From Gillisia sp. Hel1_33_143 (GTDB lineage: Bacteria; Bacteroidota; Bacteroidia; Flavobacteriales; Flavobacteriaceae), in contig NZ_LT629737.1 of NCBI RefSeq assembly GCF_900104765.1, positions 682,001 to 746,000 of the forward strand: a stretch of 64,000 nucleotides of DNA. The letters are read 5' to 3'. Below the pieces are notes generated by a model that saw only the letters and a program-made list of their open reading frames with translations, was not told the origin of the DNA and searched no databases. Below, one piece after another: positions 1 through 8,782 of this stretch. The translations under genes were made by a program, and so were the position numbers. Position 1 is the stretch's first letter. Each line of letters begins with the position of its first letter.

Positions 1-1
1 A

Positions 2-526
2 GCAAGTTATTATAACATTCAGGTTAAAGATAGAGTGATACAAGATCCAGACTCTCCTTTTAATAGCATTCAGGGTGGGGAAATAGAAAGTAAAGGTTTT
101 GAGATCGAAATAAACACCAATCCGTTACGAGGATTAAATATAAGAGCAGGTTACAGCTATAATGAAAGTGAAACCACCAAAACAGACGATCCTTTAATTC
201 TGAATAAAAGGCCTTTAGAAGCCGGTCCCAAAACCTTATATAATTTTTGGGCAGATTATCAATTTAACGGCGTGTTAGATGGATTTGGATCTGGATTAGG
301 TTTTAACGGAGCCAGTGAGCGTTTTGTTAAGAATTATACTACTACCGGGAACTTTATTTTACCTAGTTATTTTGTAGCAAATGCTTCGGTTTACTATAAA
401 AATGACCACTACAGAATAGGATTAAAACTGAATAATGTTCTTAATAAAGAATACTATAAAGGGTGGTCTACCATCAATCCGCAAACTCCAAGAGCATTAA
501 TTGCCAACATTTCATACACTTTTTAA
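2..526 (+). CDS. TonB-dependent receptor, C-terminal part (cut by window edge)
   Basis: The reading frame is open from the left edge, so this is the 3' end of a longer gene; the GTG at 35 is internal, not a start. About 174 residues remain. They show alternating beta-strands of an outer-membrane barrel, a RAGYSYNES strand, the NNVLNKEYY segment typical of the last strands of siderophore receptors (FhuE/FpvA type), and end in an aromatic residue (ISYTF), the usual outer-membrane insertion signal. The PepSY protein downstream fits iron-siderophore uptake. The substrate cannot be named because the plug domain lies outside the window. Confidence 0.85.
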   Translation, partial: ASYYNIQVKDRVIQDPDSPFNSIQGGEIESKGFEIEINTNPLRGLNIRAGYSYNESETTKTDDPLILNKRPLEAGPKTLYNFWADYQFNGVLDGFGSGLGFNGASERFVKNYTTTGNFILPSYFVANASVYYKNDHYRIGLKLNNVLNKEYYKGWSTINPQTPRALIANISYTF

Positions 527-540
527 TTAGCCAAACCTAG

Positions 541-574
541 AAGAGTAATTTTTAGGAATTACTCTTCTTTTAAT
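541..574 (+). terminator. Intrinsic terminator after the TonB receptor
   Basis: A perfect 12-bp stem (541-552 pairs with 559-570) with a 6-nt loop is followed by a short T run. It ends just before the PepSY gene, so that gene is either read through or has its own start. Confidence 0.75.
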
Positions 575-582
575 ATATTATT

Positions 583-1731
583 ATGAATTTTAAGAAGATC
601 GTTTTTCAGGCACATAAGATAATAGGCTTAGTTACAGGTATTATAATTTTTGTTGTTGCCATTACCGGTTGCTGTTGGGTTTTTAAAGAAGAGATTGAAT
701 CCCTAACTAGCAAAGAGATCTATATTGAACCTCAAAGTACTGCAATCTTAACTCCTTCTGAAGTAAAAACTATTGCAGAAGATGTATTTCCAGAAAACAC
801 CATTCATGGTGCTATTTATGGAAAAACCAATGAAAACATTGAAGTAGTATTTTACGACTTGGAGCCAGAATTTTATAAGAGTGTGTTCATAGCTCCGTAC
901 ACCGGAGAGATTCTAAAAATTAATGATCATTTCTCAGGATTTTTTGCTTTCGTTCTTAAAGGTCATACCAGATTATGGTTACCCGCTTGGTTGGGAGAAG
1001 AGATCATTGCTATCTCTGTGTTATTATTTGTTATTATCATGATCTCAGGATTTATTCTATGGTTACCTAAGAAAACTAAAAATTTAAAGCACAGATTAAA
1101 ATTTAATTGGAAAAAGACCACGAGATGGAAAAGAAAGAATTTTGATCTACATTCTATTGTTGGTTTTTACAGCATTCCGCTAGCCATTATATTAGCCTTT
1201 ACCGGACTTGTAATGTCTTATGATTGGTTTCAAAAATCTGTGTATGTAACTATTGGCGGAGAGAAAAATCCAACCTTTTTAATTCCGGAAAATATGAATA
1301 GTCCAGAAAATATTAGTGCGTCCACGTTACCAATTGATCTTTTATTACCAAAGCTTAAAAATGAAAATCCTAAAGCAAAAAGTTTCGAAATACATTACCC
1401 TTATAATGCATCAGAATCTATATATGTAGAAGTTACTAATACAGATGGTATCTATTACGATTCAGATTTTTTATTCTTTGATCAAAACTCCCTGGAAGAA
1501 ATAAAATCTCCATCAATTTATGGCAGGTATGAAGATGCTAAAATTGCAGATAAAATTCTAAGAATGAATTATGATATCCACATTGGTGCTATTGGTGGTA
1601 TTGCTGGTAAGATCTTAGCATTTTTGATAAGTTTAACCATTGCAAGTTTACCTGTAACCGGGATACTACTATGGTATGGAAGAAATTACAAAAAAAAGAA
1701 GAGATCAACTAAAAGTAAACCTATGCTATAA
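583..1731 (+). CDS. PepSY-domain membrane protein (PepSY_TM family)
   Basis: A 382-residue inner-membrane protein of the PepSY_TM family, whose members often sit beside siderophore receptors and are thought to help reduce or release iron in the periplasm. An N-terminal helix (about 13-37, VTGIIIFVVAITGCCWVF) follows the typical AHKIIGLVTG start. Periplasmic PepSY segments occupy about 45-130 and 230-320. More helices lie near 140-160, 195-215 and 340-365, and the tail is lysine-rich. The DLHSIVGFY segment (about 187-195) carries a conserved His of the family. It follows the TonB receptor gene by 56 bp, consistent with a shared role in iron uptake. A second family member lies at 35186-36337. 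Confidence 0.85.
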   Translation: MNFKKIVFQAHKIIGLVTGIIIFVVAITGCCWVFKEEIESLTSKEIYIEPQSTAILTPSEVKTIAEDVFPENTIHGAIYGKTNENIEVVFYDLEPEFYKSVFIAPYTGEILKINDHFSGFFAFVLKGHTRLWLPAWLGEEIIAISVLLFVIIMISGFILWLPKKTKNLKHRLKFNWKKTTRWKRKNFDLHSIVGFYSIPLAIILAFTGLVMSYDWFQKSVYVTIGGEKNPTFLIPENMNSPENISASTLPIDLLLPKLKNENPKAKSFEIHYPYNASESIYVEVTNTDGIYYDSDFLFFDQNSLEEIKSPSIYGRYEDAKIADKILRMNYDIHIGAIGGIAGKILAFLISLTIASLPVTGILLWYGRNYKKKKRSTKSKPML

Positions 1732-1786
1732 TATCAAGATATAGGCATTTGCGAATATTATAACAATGAACGGAAATATTTATCGC

Positions 1787-2767
1787 TTATTCATAATACT
1801 CATATGCGTCTATTATATCTAAGTAGACACCATCAAAACCACACTTTATAATTTTATCTGTATAAGAAGATTCTGCTCCATAAATTATGTTCTGCCAGTC
1901 TTTGTTCCAATATTTCACCTTGTAATTGCCTTCCCATTCCGGATTTTCATTACTCAACCAATCCGGAGTATTTTTTTTCCAAGTACTATCCCAATAATAT
2001 CGGTAAGACTCGGCTTCACCAATAGACATATAAGAAATCACTAATCTACTCCCACCGTTTTGTTTGGTCTTTAATTGCTGAACATCTTCTTTCGTGAAAA
2101 TCTCTTCATTATAATACGCATCTAATATTAGAAGATCATAATTTGTTTTGGAGAGTGCTGTTAGCAGCTGATTTTTAGTGCTAAATCGGTCATAATTCAA
2201 CAGATATAAAAAATTCTTAGCCATCTTTAAGGAGGTGATATTCGAAGAATTTTCATTATTAAGAGTAGTATTTGTATCTGGAATCTTATCTAACTCTCTA
2301 CTTGGTGCAGCAAAGGATATATAATTACTATCATTATTTTCAGCATAAGATTTAATTACCTTCGAGGAAGTCCAGCAATAATCTACCACCAATATCTTTT
2401 TATTTTCAGCATAAGAAATATCCAGCAAACTTTTAAGCTCCTTAGTTACATCAACCGGAGTACGCTTATCATCGTCTTCATAACCATACAAAAGATCTTC
2501 TTGTGCATTGGCGTCTATAGCCTGAAGATAAGTCGTAGCTCTAGGATCTTCCGGCTCTCCATTGCTGGTAATAAGTGCTATTCCATTTTGAGGAATAATC
2601 ATAAAATTAGGAGCCAAACTATGAGAATAAGTACTAATATCAATTACGAAATCTCTCATTTCCTGACGGAAATCTAGATCTTCCAGTGGCATTTCAGGGT
2701 CGTTGCTAGAACATCCAAGATTAATAGTTAACAACAGGGCTAAGAAAATCATGAAAAAGCATTTCAT
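1787..2767 (-). CDS. GH114/TM1410-like lipoprotein (putative endo-glycosidase)
   Basis: A 326-residue lipoprotein: hydrophobic signal followed by NLGCSS, a clear lipobox with Cys19. The mature part is a TIM-barrel of the TM1410/GH114 group (endo-alpha-1,4-polygalactosaminidase-like). Supporting motifs are VVDYCWTS, YMSIGEAESYRYYW and, near the C-terminus, GFDGVYLDIIDAYEYYE, where the strand-end acidic residues would be catalytic. It is divergent from the Pel-like operon, sharing its 127-bp upstream spacer. The operon holds a paralogue (6013-6828), so this enzyme may trim or release the same galactosaminoglycan-like polymer; that role is inferred. The C-terminus ends shortly after the last motif, so the protein is compact for the family. 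Confidence 0.75.
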   Translation of the reverse strand: MKCFFMIFLALLLTINLGCSSNDPEMPLEDLDFRQEMRDFVIDISTYSHSLAPNFMIIPQNGIALITSNGEPEDPRATTYLQAIDANAQEDLLYGYEDDDKRTPVDVTKELKSLLDISYAENKKILVVDYCWTSSKVIKSYAENNDSNYISFAAPSRELDKIPDTNTTLNNENSSNITSLKMAKNFLYLLNYDRFSTKNQLLTALSKTNYDLLILDAYYNEEIFTKEDVQQLKTKQNGGSRLVISYMSIGEAESYRYYWDSTWKKNTPDWLSNENPEWEGNYKVKYWNKDWQNIIYGAESSYTDKIIKCGFDGVYLDIIDAYEYYE

Positions 2768-2827
2768 AAATAAGGTTCTCTGTCAATTAGATGCATAAAA
2801 ACCATTCAAAATTACGCTTTTAAGGAA

Positions 2828-2857
2828 TTGCTTCTTTAAAAAATGATTATATTTTTG
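2828..2857 (+). promoter_or_regulatory. Probable promoter of the Pel-like operon
   Basis: A TTG at 2828-2830 (-33 region) and TATTTTTG at 2850-2857 (-7 region) are separated by 19 bp, matching the Bacteroidota pattern TTTG-N17-20-TAnnTTTG. It lies 37 bp before the ATG of the PelF-like gene. No direct repeat of the type found at 36.6-59.6 kb was seen here. Confidence 0.55.
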
Positions 2858-2894
2858 TAGGAATTGTATCTTCGAAGAATCTTACTAAAAACCT

Positions 2895-4409
2895 ATGGGG
2901 AAGGAAGCAGTGATGTTGGTATTGGAGGGAACATATCCTTATAACGGGGGTGGAGTTTCTACTTGGGCACATTTATTATGTAGTAAGGTGCAAAACGTAA
3001 ATTTCAAATTGTATTCTATAAATGCAAATTTTGAAAATAAGCCTAAATATGATCTAAGTCCGAATATCACGGAAGTGATTCAGGTTCCTTTATGGACCCC
3101 AGATGAGCCTTATGATTATATTAGTTACGGTGATGAATATTATAAAACCGTGGGAAAGAAAGAATGGACTACTACTGCCGTTGTAGAAAAGAATTTTGTT
3201 CCATTATTCTCTAAGCTTCTGAACCTAATTTATGATGAAAATGTAGATGTTAAAGACCTAGATGAGGTTTTTAGAGCGTTATGGTTGTATTTTGAAGACT
3301 ATGACTATAAAGAGACCATGAGAAGTGAGCCGGTTTGGAAGGCCTACAGAGAGGCGATCTCTAAAAATATCGTAAGAGACTATAGCCCGGATGCAGCCTT
3401 AATAGATATTACTATTGGTTTACGATGGATCTATAGATTTCTAATTCCATTGGCCATTACCGACGTTCCAAAATGTGCTATTGCGCACCTAACTCTCTCC
3501 GGTTTCCCAGTTATTCCGGCTTTGATTGCACATTATAAATACGGTACCAAGATAATGCTTACAGAGCACGGCGTATTTATTAGAGAGCGTCTATTGGCGC
3601 TTAATAATTCTGAATATCCGTTCTTTTTAAAACGACTTTTAATACAATTCTCTGAAGCCATAGCAAAATTGGCTTATTACAAATCTGATGCGATTGTTTC
3701 TGTAAATCAATTCAATATAAAATGGGAAAAGATGTATGGGGCAGATCCTAAAAAGATATCTATAATTTATAATGGAATAGATTCTGAAAAATTCAAGCCT
3801 AAACCTAAACCTCAACATCTTCAGAAGATACCAACCGTAGTGGCTGCTGCAAGGATCTTTGAATTAAAAGATGTATTAACCATGATACGATCTTGCGCAG
3901 TTGTAAAGAAAGAAATTCCAGAAATACTATACCTAGTTTATGGTGACGATAAAGCAGTTCCAGAGTACACTCAAACCTGTTTAGAACTTATTGAAGAATT
4001 AGGAGTAGAGGAAAACTTTAGATTTATGGGACCTAGAAATGATTCTCATGAGATTTTCCCGGAGGGAGATCTATCTATCCTAACATCTATATCAGAAGGT
4101 TTCCCGTATACTGTAATAGAAAGTATGAGTTGTGGTGTTCCTGTAGTCTCTACAGATGTGGGTGGTGTAAAAGAGGCACTAGATGAAAACAGCGGATATT
4201 TATGCAAACCTAAAAATGCAGAAGAGATTGGATTACGCATTATAGAATTATTGCAGGATAATGAGAAACGCTTAAATATGGCTAAACATGCCAGACAGCG
4301 GGTTTTGGACAATTTTACCATCTCAAAGTTCATACAACAATATGAAGATATTTACGAATCGCTTTTACAAGAGAATATAGTAGAGAGCAAATACATGGAG
4401 GTGGAATAA
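2895..4409 (+). CDS. pelF: PelF-like family 4 glycosyltransferase
   Basis: A 504-residue cytosolic GT4 enzyme resembling PelF, the polymerising glycosyltransferase of Pel polysaccharide. The N-terminal LVLEGTYPYNGGGVSTWAHL (about 8-27) is the PelF signature. The C-terminal Rossmann half contains VAAARIFELKD and the nucleotide-sugar E-x7-E motif in SEGFPYTVIESMSCGVPVV (about 398-416). In known Pel systems PelF uses UDP-sugars; the sugar used here cannot be read from sequence. It is the first gene of the operon, and its stop codon directly precedes the ATG of the PelG-like gene, so the two are probably co-translated. Family assignment is firm; making true Pel is inferred. Confidence 0.85.
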   Translation: MGKEAVMLVLEGTYPYNGGGVSTWAHLLCSKVQNVNFKLYSINANFENKPKYDLSPNITEVIQVPLWTPDEPYDYISYGDEYYKTVGKKEWTTTAVVEKNFVPLFSKLLNLIYDENVDVKDLDEVFRALWLYFEDYDYKETMRSEPVWKAYREAISKNIVRDYSPDAALIDITIGLRWIYRFLIPLAITDVPKCAIAHLTLSGFPVIPALIAHYKYGTKIMLTEHGVFIRERLLALNNSEYPFFLKRLLIQFSEAIAKLAYYKSDAIVSVNQFNIKWEKMYGADPKKISIIYNGIDSEKFKPKPKPQHLQKIPTVVAAARIFELKDVLTMIRSCAVVKKEIPEILYLVYGDDKAVPEYTQTCLELIEELGVEENFRFMGPRNDSHEIFPEGDLSILTSISEGFPYTVIESMSCGVPVVSTDVGGVKEALDENSGYLCKPKNAEEIGLRIIELLQDNEKRLNMAKHARQRVLDNFTISKFIQQYEDIYESLLQENIVESKYMEVE

Positions 4410-6026
4410 ATGAGTCCGGATCAAATAAAAGCGGTAGCATCGCTAATTATACAGGTTAAAGAACGAAACGGTAAGCCCGTAAACCTAAATGTAATAATTG
4501 CCACTATAGAATCTTTAGGGATACGAGAAATCGATGCTCAAAATGATTATGGTTTTAAAAGTATCTCTCACCTTGCAGAGTACATTTACAAAACCTTTGG
4601 GCTTAGAGCCTATAATAATCTTAAGAACGATAAACAACGTATTGCAGAAGCTAAGAATTATAAGAAAATAGCAATAGCTTCTAACTTTTCTTCTCGAGCC
4701 TTAAAGCAATTTGTAGTTGAAAATGGCTCTGGTATAGCAAACTTTTTTCCTGTTTCAATTCAAGTGATATCTATTGTACTGTTTGGCATATCGCTCTGGA
4801 CCTTTTCAAAATTTAATAACCTCCAATCTACCGCTGTAGTTTTAGGTGTAATAATTGGATTTATTGCAACAGGTGGGTTTGTTCAGGTTATTGGGAAACA
4901 GGTGTCCTATTACTGGTATAATGAAGATTTCTACATGGCCCGGCATTCGGTAATCAAGATCATAAAATATGGTACACAAACCATCTTTGCAATATTCCTG
5001 CTATCTGCAGTACTCAACTTTATAACCCCACTTTATTCTTTTAGTTTTGTTATAATTTGCTTTGCCTATGCTTTATTAATTGGGTTTCTCCTTTTAGTAT
5101 TAGCTCCTCTATATGCGTTAAAGCAACGTTGGATGATCACGGTGAGTATTACCTTAGGAACTGCTTTGGCTTTAGCATTGCATTTTACTACCAACATACC
5201 TGTTTACATTATACACTGGAGCAGTATTCTTTTTGCAGCATTAATCTCTGTATTTTATCTGCAGTGGTTTTTAAAACATACACTAAAGAGGAAAATATCC
5301 CGGTCTATCGTAGAACCAAAGGTTACCCTGTCTATCTACAGGAATTTTAATTATTTTCTATATGGGATATTCTTTTTCCTTTTTATATTTATGGACAGGA
5401 TCATAGCCTGGTCTTCTTCTACAAATCGTGAGATTCCCTATTTATTCTACTACGAAAAAGATTATGAGATTGGAATGGATCTAGCCATTCTATTCTTTTT
5501 CTTATTGGGGGGAGTTCTGGAATATAGCATCACATCGTTTAACAGACATTTAGATTATTATCAGCTTATTCACAGCTATTCTAAATTTAAGAAATTCAAT
5601 TCTAAGATGATAGAATTATATTATAGAAATTTAAGATTGTTACTTATAACCACTGTAGGAGTTGCCATACTTTTATATCTTATTATGACGCAACCTTGGG
5701 GATACAGCGCCGGATTTGATGAAACCCTATCTGAGCTCAGTATTAAAGTAAGCATTTTAGGTAGTTTAGGATATATTTTCTTAACCATTGGTGTTCTTAA
5801 CACCTTATATCTATATACTCTTAATCAAAATAGAAAACCCCTAATAGCTATAATTGCAGCACTAATAACCAACTTTACATTTGGTGTGCTTTGCAGCAGG
5901 TTGATATCTTATGAATATGCCGTAATTGGCATGATGTTAGGATCTTTAGTATTTATGATCGTTACATTTAGATACACCAAACGTTTTTTTAAAAATCTGG
6001 ACTATTACTATTATGCAGCGTATTAA
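4410..6026 (+). CDS. pelG: PelG-like polysaccharide exporter with extra N-terminal domain
   Basis: A 538-residue polytopic membrane protein with about twelve helices, matching the PelG family, which moves the polymer across the inner membrane beside PelF. Supporting segments are FLFIFMDRIIAWSSS, YYEKDYEIGMDLAI and LLGGVLEYSITSFNRH in the second half. Residues 1-100 are soluble and include SLGIREIDAQNDYGFKSI, an extension not expected in classical PelG and possibly a small winged-helix-like fold. The start abuts the PelF-like stop with no gap, and the 3' end overlaps the next gene by 14 bp, so the operon is tightly packed. Confidence 0.8.
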   Translation: MSPDQIKAVASLIIQVKERNGKPVNLNVIIATIESLGIREIDAQNDYGFKSISHLAEYIYKTFGLRAYNNLKNDKQRIAEAKNYKKIAIASNFSSRALKQFVVENGSGIANFFPVSIQVISIVLFGISLWTFSKFNNLQSTAVVLGVIIGFIATGGFVQVIGKQVSYYWYNEDFYMARHSVIKIIKYGTQTIFAIFLLSAVLNFITPLYSFSFVIICFAYALLIGFLLLVLAPLYALKQRWMITVSITLGTALALALHFTTNIPVYIIHWSSILFAALISVFYLQWFLKHTLKRKISRSIVEPKVTLSIYRNFNYFLYGIFFFLFIFMDRIIAWSSSTNREIPYLFYYEKDYEIGMDLAILFFFLLGGVLEYSITSFNRHLDYYQLIHSYSKFKKFNSKMIELYYRNLRLLLITTVGVAILLYLIMTQPWGYSAGFDETLSELSIKVSILGSLGYIFLTIGVLNTLYLYTLNQNRKPLIAIIAALITNFTFGVLCSRLISYEYAVIGMMLGSLVFMIVTFRYTKRFFKNLDYYYYAAY

Positions 6027-6828
6027 ATTTATAATGATGTGCATTGTTTGCTTTTCCATATTTAGCTTTTCTAAGTGCAAGAATGATATTGAGAAAAAAG
6101 TTTTAGTAAACTATGGAGATTTTGATCCGGAAACTGTAAAAGGTTATGATTATCTAATCATAGAAAGTGCACATTTTTCTGCAGAAGATATTAAATTATT
6201 GAAAATGCACAACCAAAATGTGCTGGCTTACGTAAGCTTTGGGGAAGTGAATGAATCTGCCTCTCATTACAGCGATATTTCAAAATACACCTTGTCTAAA
6301 AATGAGGTTTGGAACAGCTACGTTTTAGATTTAGCTAATAAAAATACGAGACAAGCAGTGTTTAAAATTGTGAAGAACAATATTGAAAAAAAAGGTTTTG
6401 ACGGTCTGTTTTTAGACAATATAGATAATTATACTTCATTTGGGCCAACCCCTTACAAACTAGCTGCTTTGGTTAGTTTTTTAAAAGAGATCAAAGAAAA
6501 ATATCCAACAACTCACCTCATGCAAAATGCGGGACTTGAGGTTTTGCCTAAAACAAAAGATCTAATAAACTCTATTGCTGTAGAATCTATAGCAACAGAT
6601 TATAATTTTGAAACTTCTACTTATAAACTAAGAGAAAGCAAAGACTTTAAAGAAAGATTAGATCACCTTAATATGACAAGTCAGCAATTTGGATTGCCTA
6701 CCATAGTAATTGAATACGCAGATACTAGAGATCTGGCCAAAGAAGTACTTAAACGTATGAGTAGCTACAAGACAAACCTTTTTATAGGTGAAATAGAACT
6801 TCAAAACATTCCGCGTTATGAACCATGA
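6013..6828 (+). CDS. PelA hydrolase-domain-like glycosidase (TM1410/GH114-GH166 type)
   Basis: A 271-residue exported TIM-barrel protein corresponding to the N-terminal hydrolase domain of PelA but encoded alone. After a signal segment ending in SFSKCKND (Cys23 may be lipidated, although Lys before Cys is unusual) come LAYVSFGEVNES (about 73-84) and GFDGLFLDNIDNY (about 130-142), the two family motifs with acidic strand-end residues. In PelA this domain cleaves alpha-1,4-N-acetylgalactosamine polymer. It overlaps the PelG-like gene by 14 bp and the next gene by 11 bp. The deacetylase partner domain is two genes further on. Role as processing hydrolase is inferred from family and operon. Confidence 0.75.
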   Translation: MQRIKFIMMCIVCFSIFSFSKCKNDIEKKVLVNYGDFDPETVKGYDYLIIESAHFSAEDIKLLKMHNQNVLAYVSFGEVNESASHYSDISKYTLSKNEVWNSYVLDLANKNTRQAVFKIVKNNIEKKGFDGLFLDNIDNYTSFGPTPYKLAALVSFLKEIKEKYPTTHLMQNAGLEVLPKTKDLINSIAVESIATDYNFETSTYKLRESKDFKERLDHLNMTSQQFGLPTIVIEYADTRDLAKEVLKRMSSYKTNLFIGEIELQNIPRYEP

Positions 6829-8782
6829 TATCCTATTTTGGTTTAGCGCTACGTTGCTGGGTCCATTAAGAATTTTCCTTTTTTTCCTGATCTTCTATGT
6901 TTTCTATAGACTATCTGCTGTAAAACTACCAGAACAAACAGGTATAGAATTCTTTGTTCCCAGGCTAATCATGCTTCTATCTGTTGCCATTATTGGAAGT
7001 TTGTTCTTAACACAGATAAATGGTTTTGACACCATGCTCATTTTAATGATCACTTCGCTCTTTTTTATGCTGAGTTTTCTAAATCTTAAAAAAGGTAAAC
7101 CCCTAAAAAAACAGCTTCAAAAGGTTTATAGCAGATTTATAATTTATGTAGTGAAACGGTTTGAGAATAATAGGGCTTTGGTAGAAAGTAAGAATTTTCA
7201 AAAAAGAAAGCCTGAAAGTAAAGATTCTAAGAATATCAAATTCTGGCAAATAGGTATCGCCACTTTTATATTCGCAGCGATCTTAGTGAGCAAGTATTAT
7301 TTCTTAAAATATGATAATTATTTATTGAGTTCTTCTTGGTATGAAGATCTAGATAAAATGAAGGCCATTGCAGATCAAACCTGGTTTAGCATTGTTACAG
7401 ATTCTATGGGTAGCTATGCTATAATCTCTCTTTACGCTAAAATTACAGGCTTAAGTGATATGTTGGCGCTTAGCAATTCTGGATTTATCGAGTCTGCGCT
7501 GTTGGCAGTAATTATATATTGGGCGCTTTATAAAATTACTCACAAACACGGGCCTGGATTACTTTCTGCACTTGTTTTTGGGTTTGGTTACTCCATTATT
7601 CCTTTAAATATAGATTCATTATTGCAGCATAAAACGGTATTCCTTTCTATGTCTCTTGCGTTGCCGTTAATGATCTTTAATATGTATCCTACAAGTTTCA
7701 GACAGAAAAAAAGGATGTTCTTTAATTGGAGTCTTGTATGTATTTTGGCGTTGAGTTTTTTAAACTTATTTATTGCGCTAGGGATCTTGTTACCATTTTT
7801 TATTATCTGTTACCTTATCAATCCTTCAGAAAAAAGAGCCTATAATAAAGAATCTATACAGGCCTATTTCTTAAGTGCTTTAATTATGGCTGGCATCTAT
7901 GCTATCGCATCTTTTTTTCTAGAAAGAAATTTTATAGATGTCTTTATGTCTAAGCTGGCATCTTATGATTATTATACATATACCCCAAACCTTATTATTC
8001 CTTTTTCTGAATTAGTTTGGTATTATCTTGGAGCGACACTTTTCTTAGGTTTAGTTTCAGCATATTTAATTTTTAAAAAATCAGAACGTTGGAGATCTAT
8101 ATCTACCATTCTTATCTTTGTGATCTTTTTATTGACTATATATACAGTAGAAGTTCCGTTTTTTGATGAAGACCTTTTGCTTCAGGTTATTTCTGTATTC
8201 CTGCCTATAGTATTAGGGCTCTTATTCTATTTGATATATCTGCCCGTGCGAGCCCTATTTAAAAAGGTGAGCATCTCAAATTCAGTTGAAATTAGCCTCG
8301 CAATGGTTCTTGCTTTTGGTATTTTTTATATGAGTAAAAATGATGCCAGCGCAACTCAAGGCGTTTTTAGCTCTAAAAGAGATGTGCTTCAAGCGTATTT
8401 TGAAATTGAGAACAATAGACTTCCCTATTCTTATGCAGTGGTTAATACTTCTAAAAATAGTCGTGTTAGCCGTGGAGGGCATTACTTTTTGAGTTATTCA
8501 GATTTTAATAGTGCCTATCTTCAAAAAGATGCGCTTTTCCATAAATATAAAGAACAGAAAGAATATTTAAAAACACATCCCGAAGTGATATTACCATCAA
8601 GTGTTTTTGTATTTGTTCCAAACAAGCGTAATGCACATGTTCCTGATGAGGTTTTTAAAAGTCTGCAAACTCTTAGAAAACGTGGAAGAGAAATGAAACC
8701 TATCTATATAGGAGAATCTATAAAAGTTTTTGAGATCGTGAATATTCCGAATTCTAGTAAAATAAATGATTTATTGCTGTGA
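6818..8782 (+). CDS. Polytopic membrane protein, GT-C-like, of the Pel-like operon
   Basis: A 654-residue inner-membrane protein. Two N-terminal helices (about 7-30 and 47-85) are followed by a basic cytosolic stretch (90-140), then about ten more helices to residue 520 and a soluble C-terminal domain (520-654). The loop after helix 3 reads SSSWYEDLDKMKAIADQTWF, an acidic extracytoplasmic loop as in GT-C glycosyltransferases, although no certain catalytic DxD is seen. It sits where Pseudomonas-type clusters have PelD and PelE, yet no GAF, GGDEF or TPR segment is visible, so it is not a recognisable c-di-GMP receptor. It overlaps neighbours at both ends. I do not recognise a named family; function is open. 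Confidence 0.7.
   Translation: MNHDILFWFSATLLGPLRIFLFFLIFYVFYRLSAVKLPEQTGIEFFVPRLIMLLSVAIIGSLFLTQINGFDTMLILMITSLFFMLSFLNLKKGKPLKKQLQKVYSRFIIYVVKRFENNRALVESKNFQKRKPESKDSKNIKFWQIGIATFIFAAILVSKYYFLKYDNYLLSSSWYEDLDKMKAIADQTWFSIVTDSMGSYAIISLYAKITGLSDMLALSNSGFIESALLAVIIYWALYKITHKHGPGLLSALVFGFGYSIIPLNIDSLLQHKTVFLSMSLALPLMIFNMYPTSFRQKKRMFFNWSLVCILALSFLNLFIALGILLPFFIICYLINPSEKRAYNKESIQAYFLSALIMAGIYAIASFFLERNFIDVFMSKLASYDYYTYTPNLIIPFSELVWYYLGATLFLGLVSAYLIFKKSERWRSISTILIFVIFLLTIYTVEVPFFDEDLLLQVISVFLPIVLGLLFYLIYLPVRALFKKVSISNSVEISLAMVLAFGIFYMSKNDASATQGVFSSKRDVLQAYFEIENNRLPYSYAVVNTSKNSRVSRGGHYFLSYSDFNSAYLQKDALFHKYKEQKEYLKTHPEVILPSSVFVFVPNKRNAHVPDEVFKSLQTLRKRGREMKPIYIGESIKVFEIVNIPNSSKINDLLL

Noticed and set aside
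2768-2894. LytTR-type repeat before the Pel-like operon
   Set aside because: Only one weak half-site (ACCATTCAAA at 2801) was found and no partner at 21 bp; the operon cannot be assigned to the LytTR regulon.
4046-4333. Minus-strand frame inside the PelF-like gene
   Set aside because: Lies within a coding frame with strong family motifs; its product has no recognisable domain, so it is a shadow.
6818-8782. PelD identity of the Pel-operon membrane protein
   Set aside because: No GAF or degenerate GGDEF segment and far more helices than PelD; its soluble tail lacks an RxxD inhibitory-site pattern.
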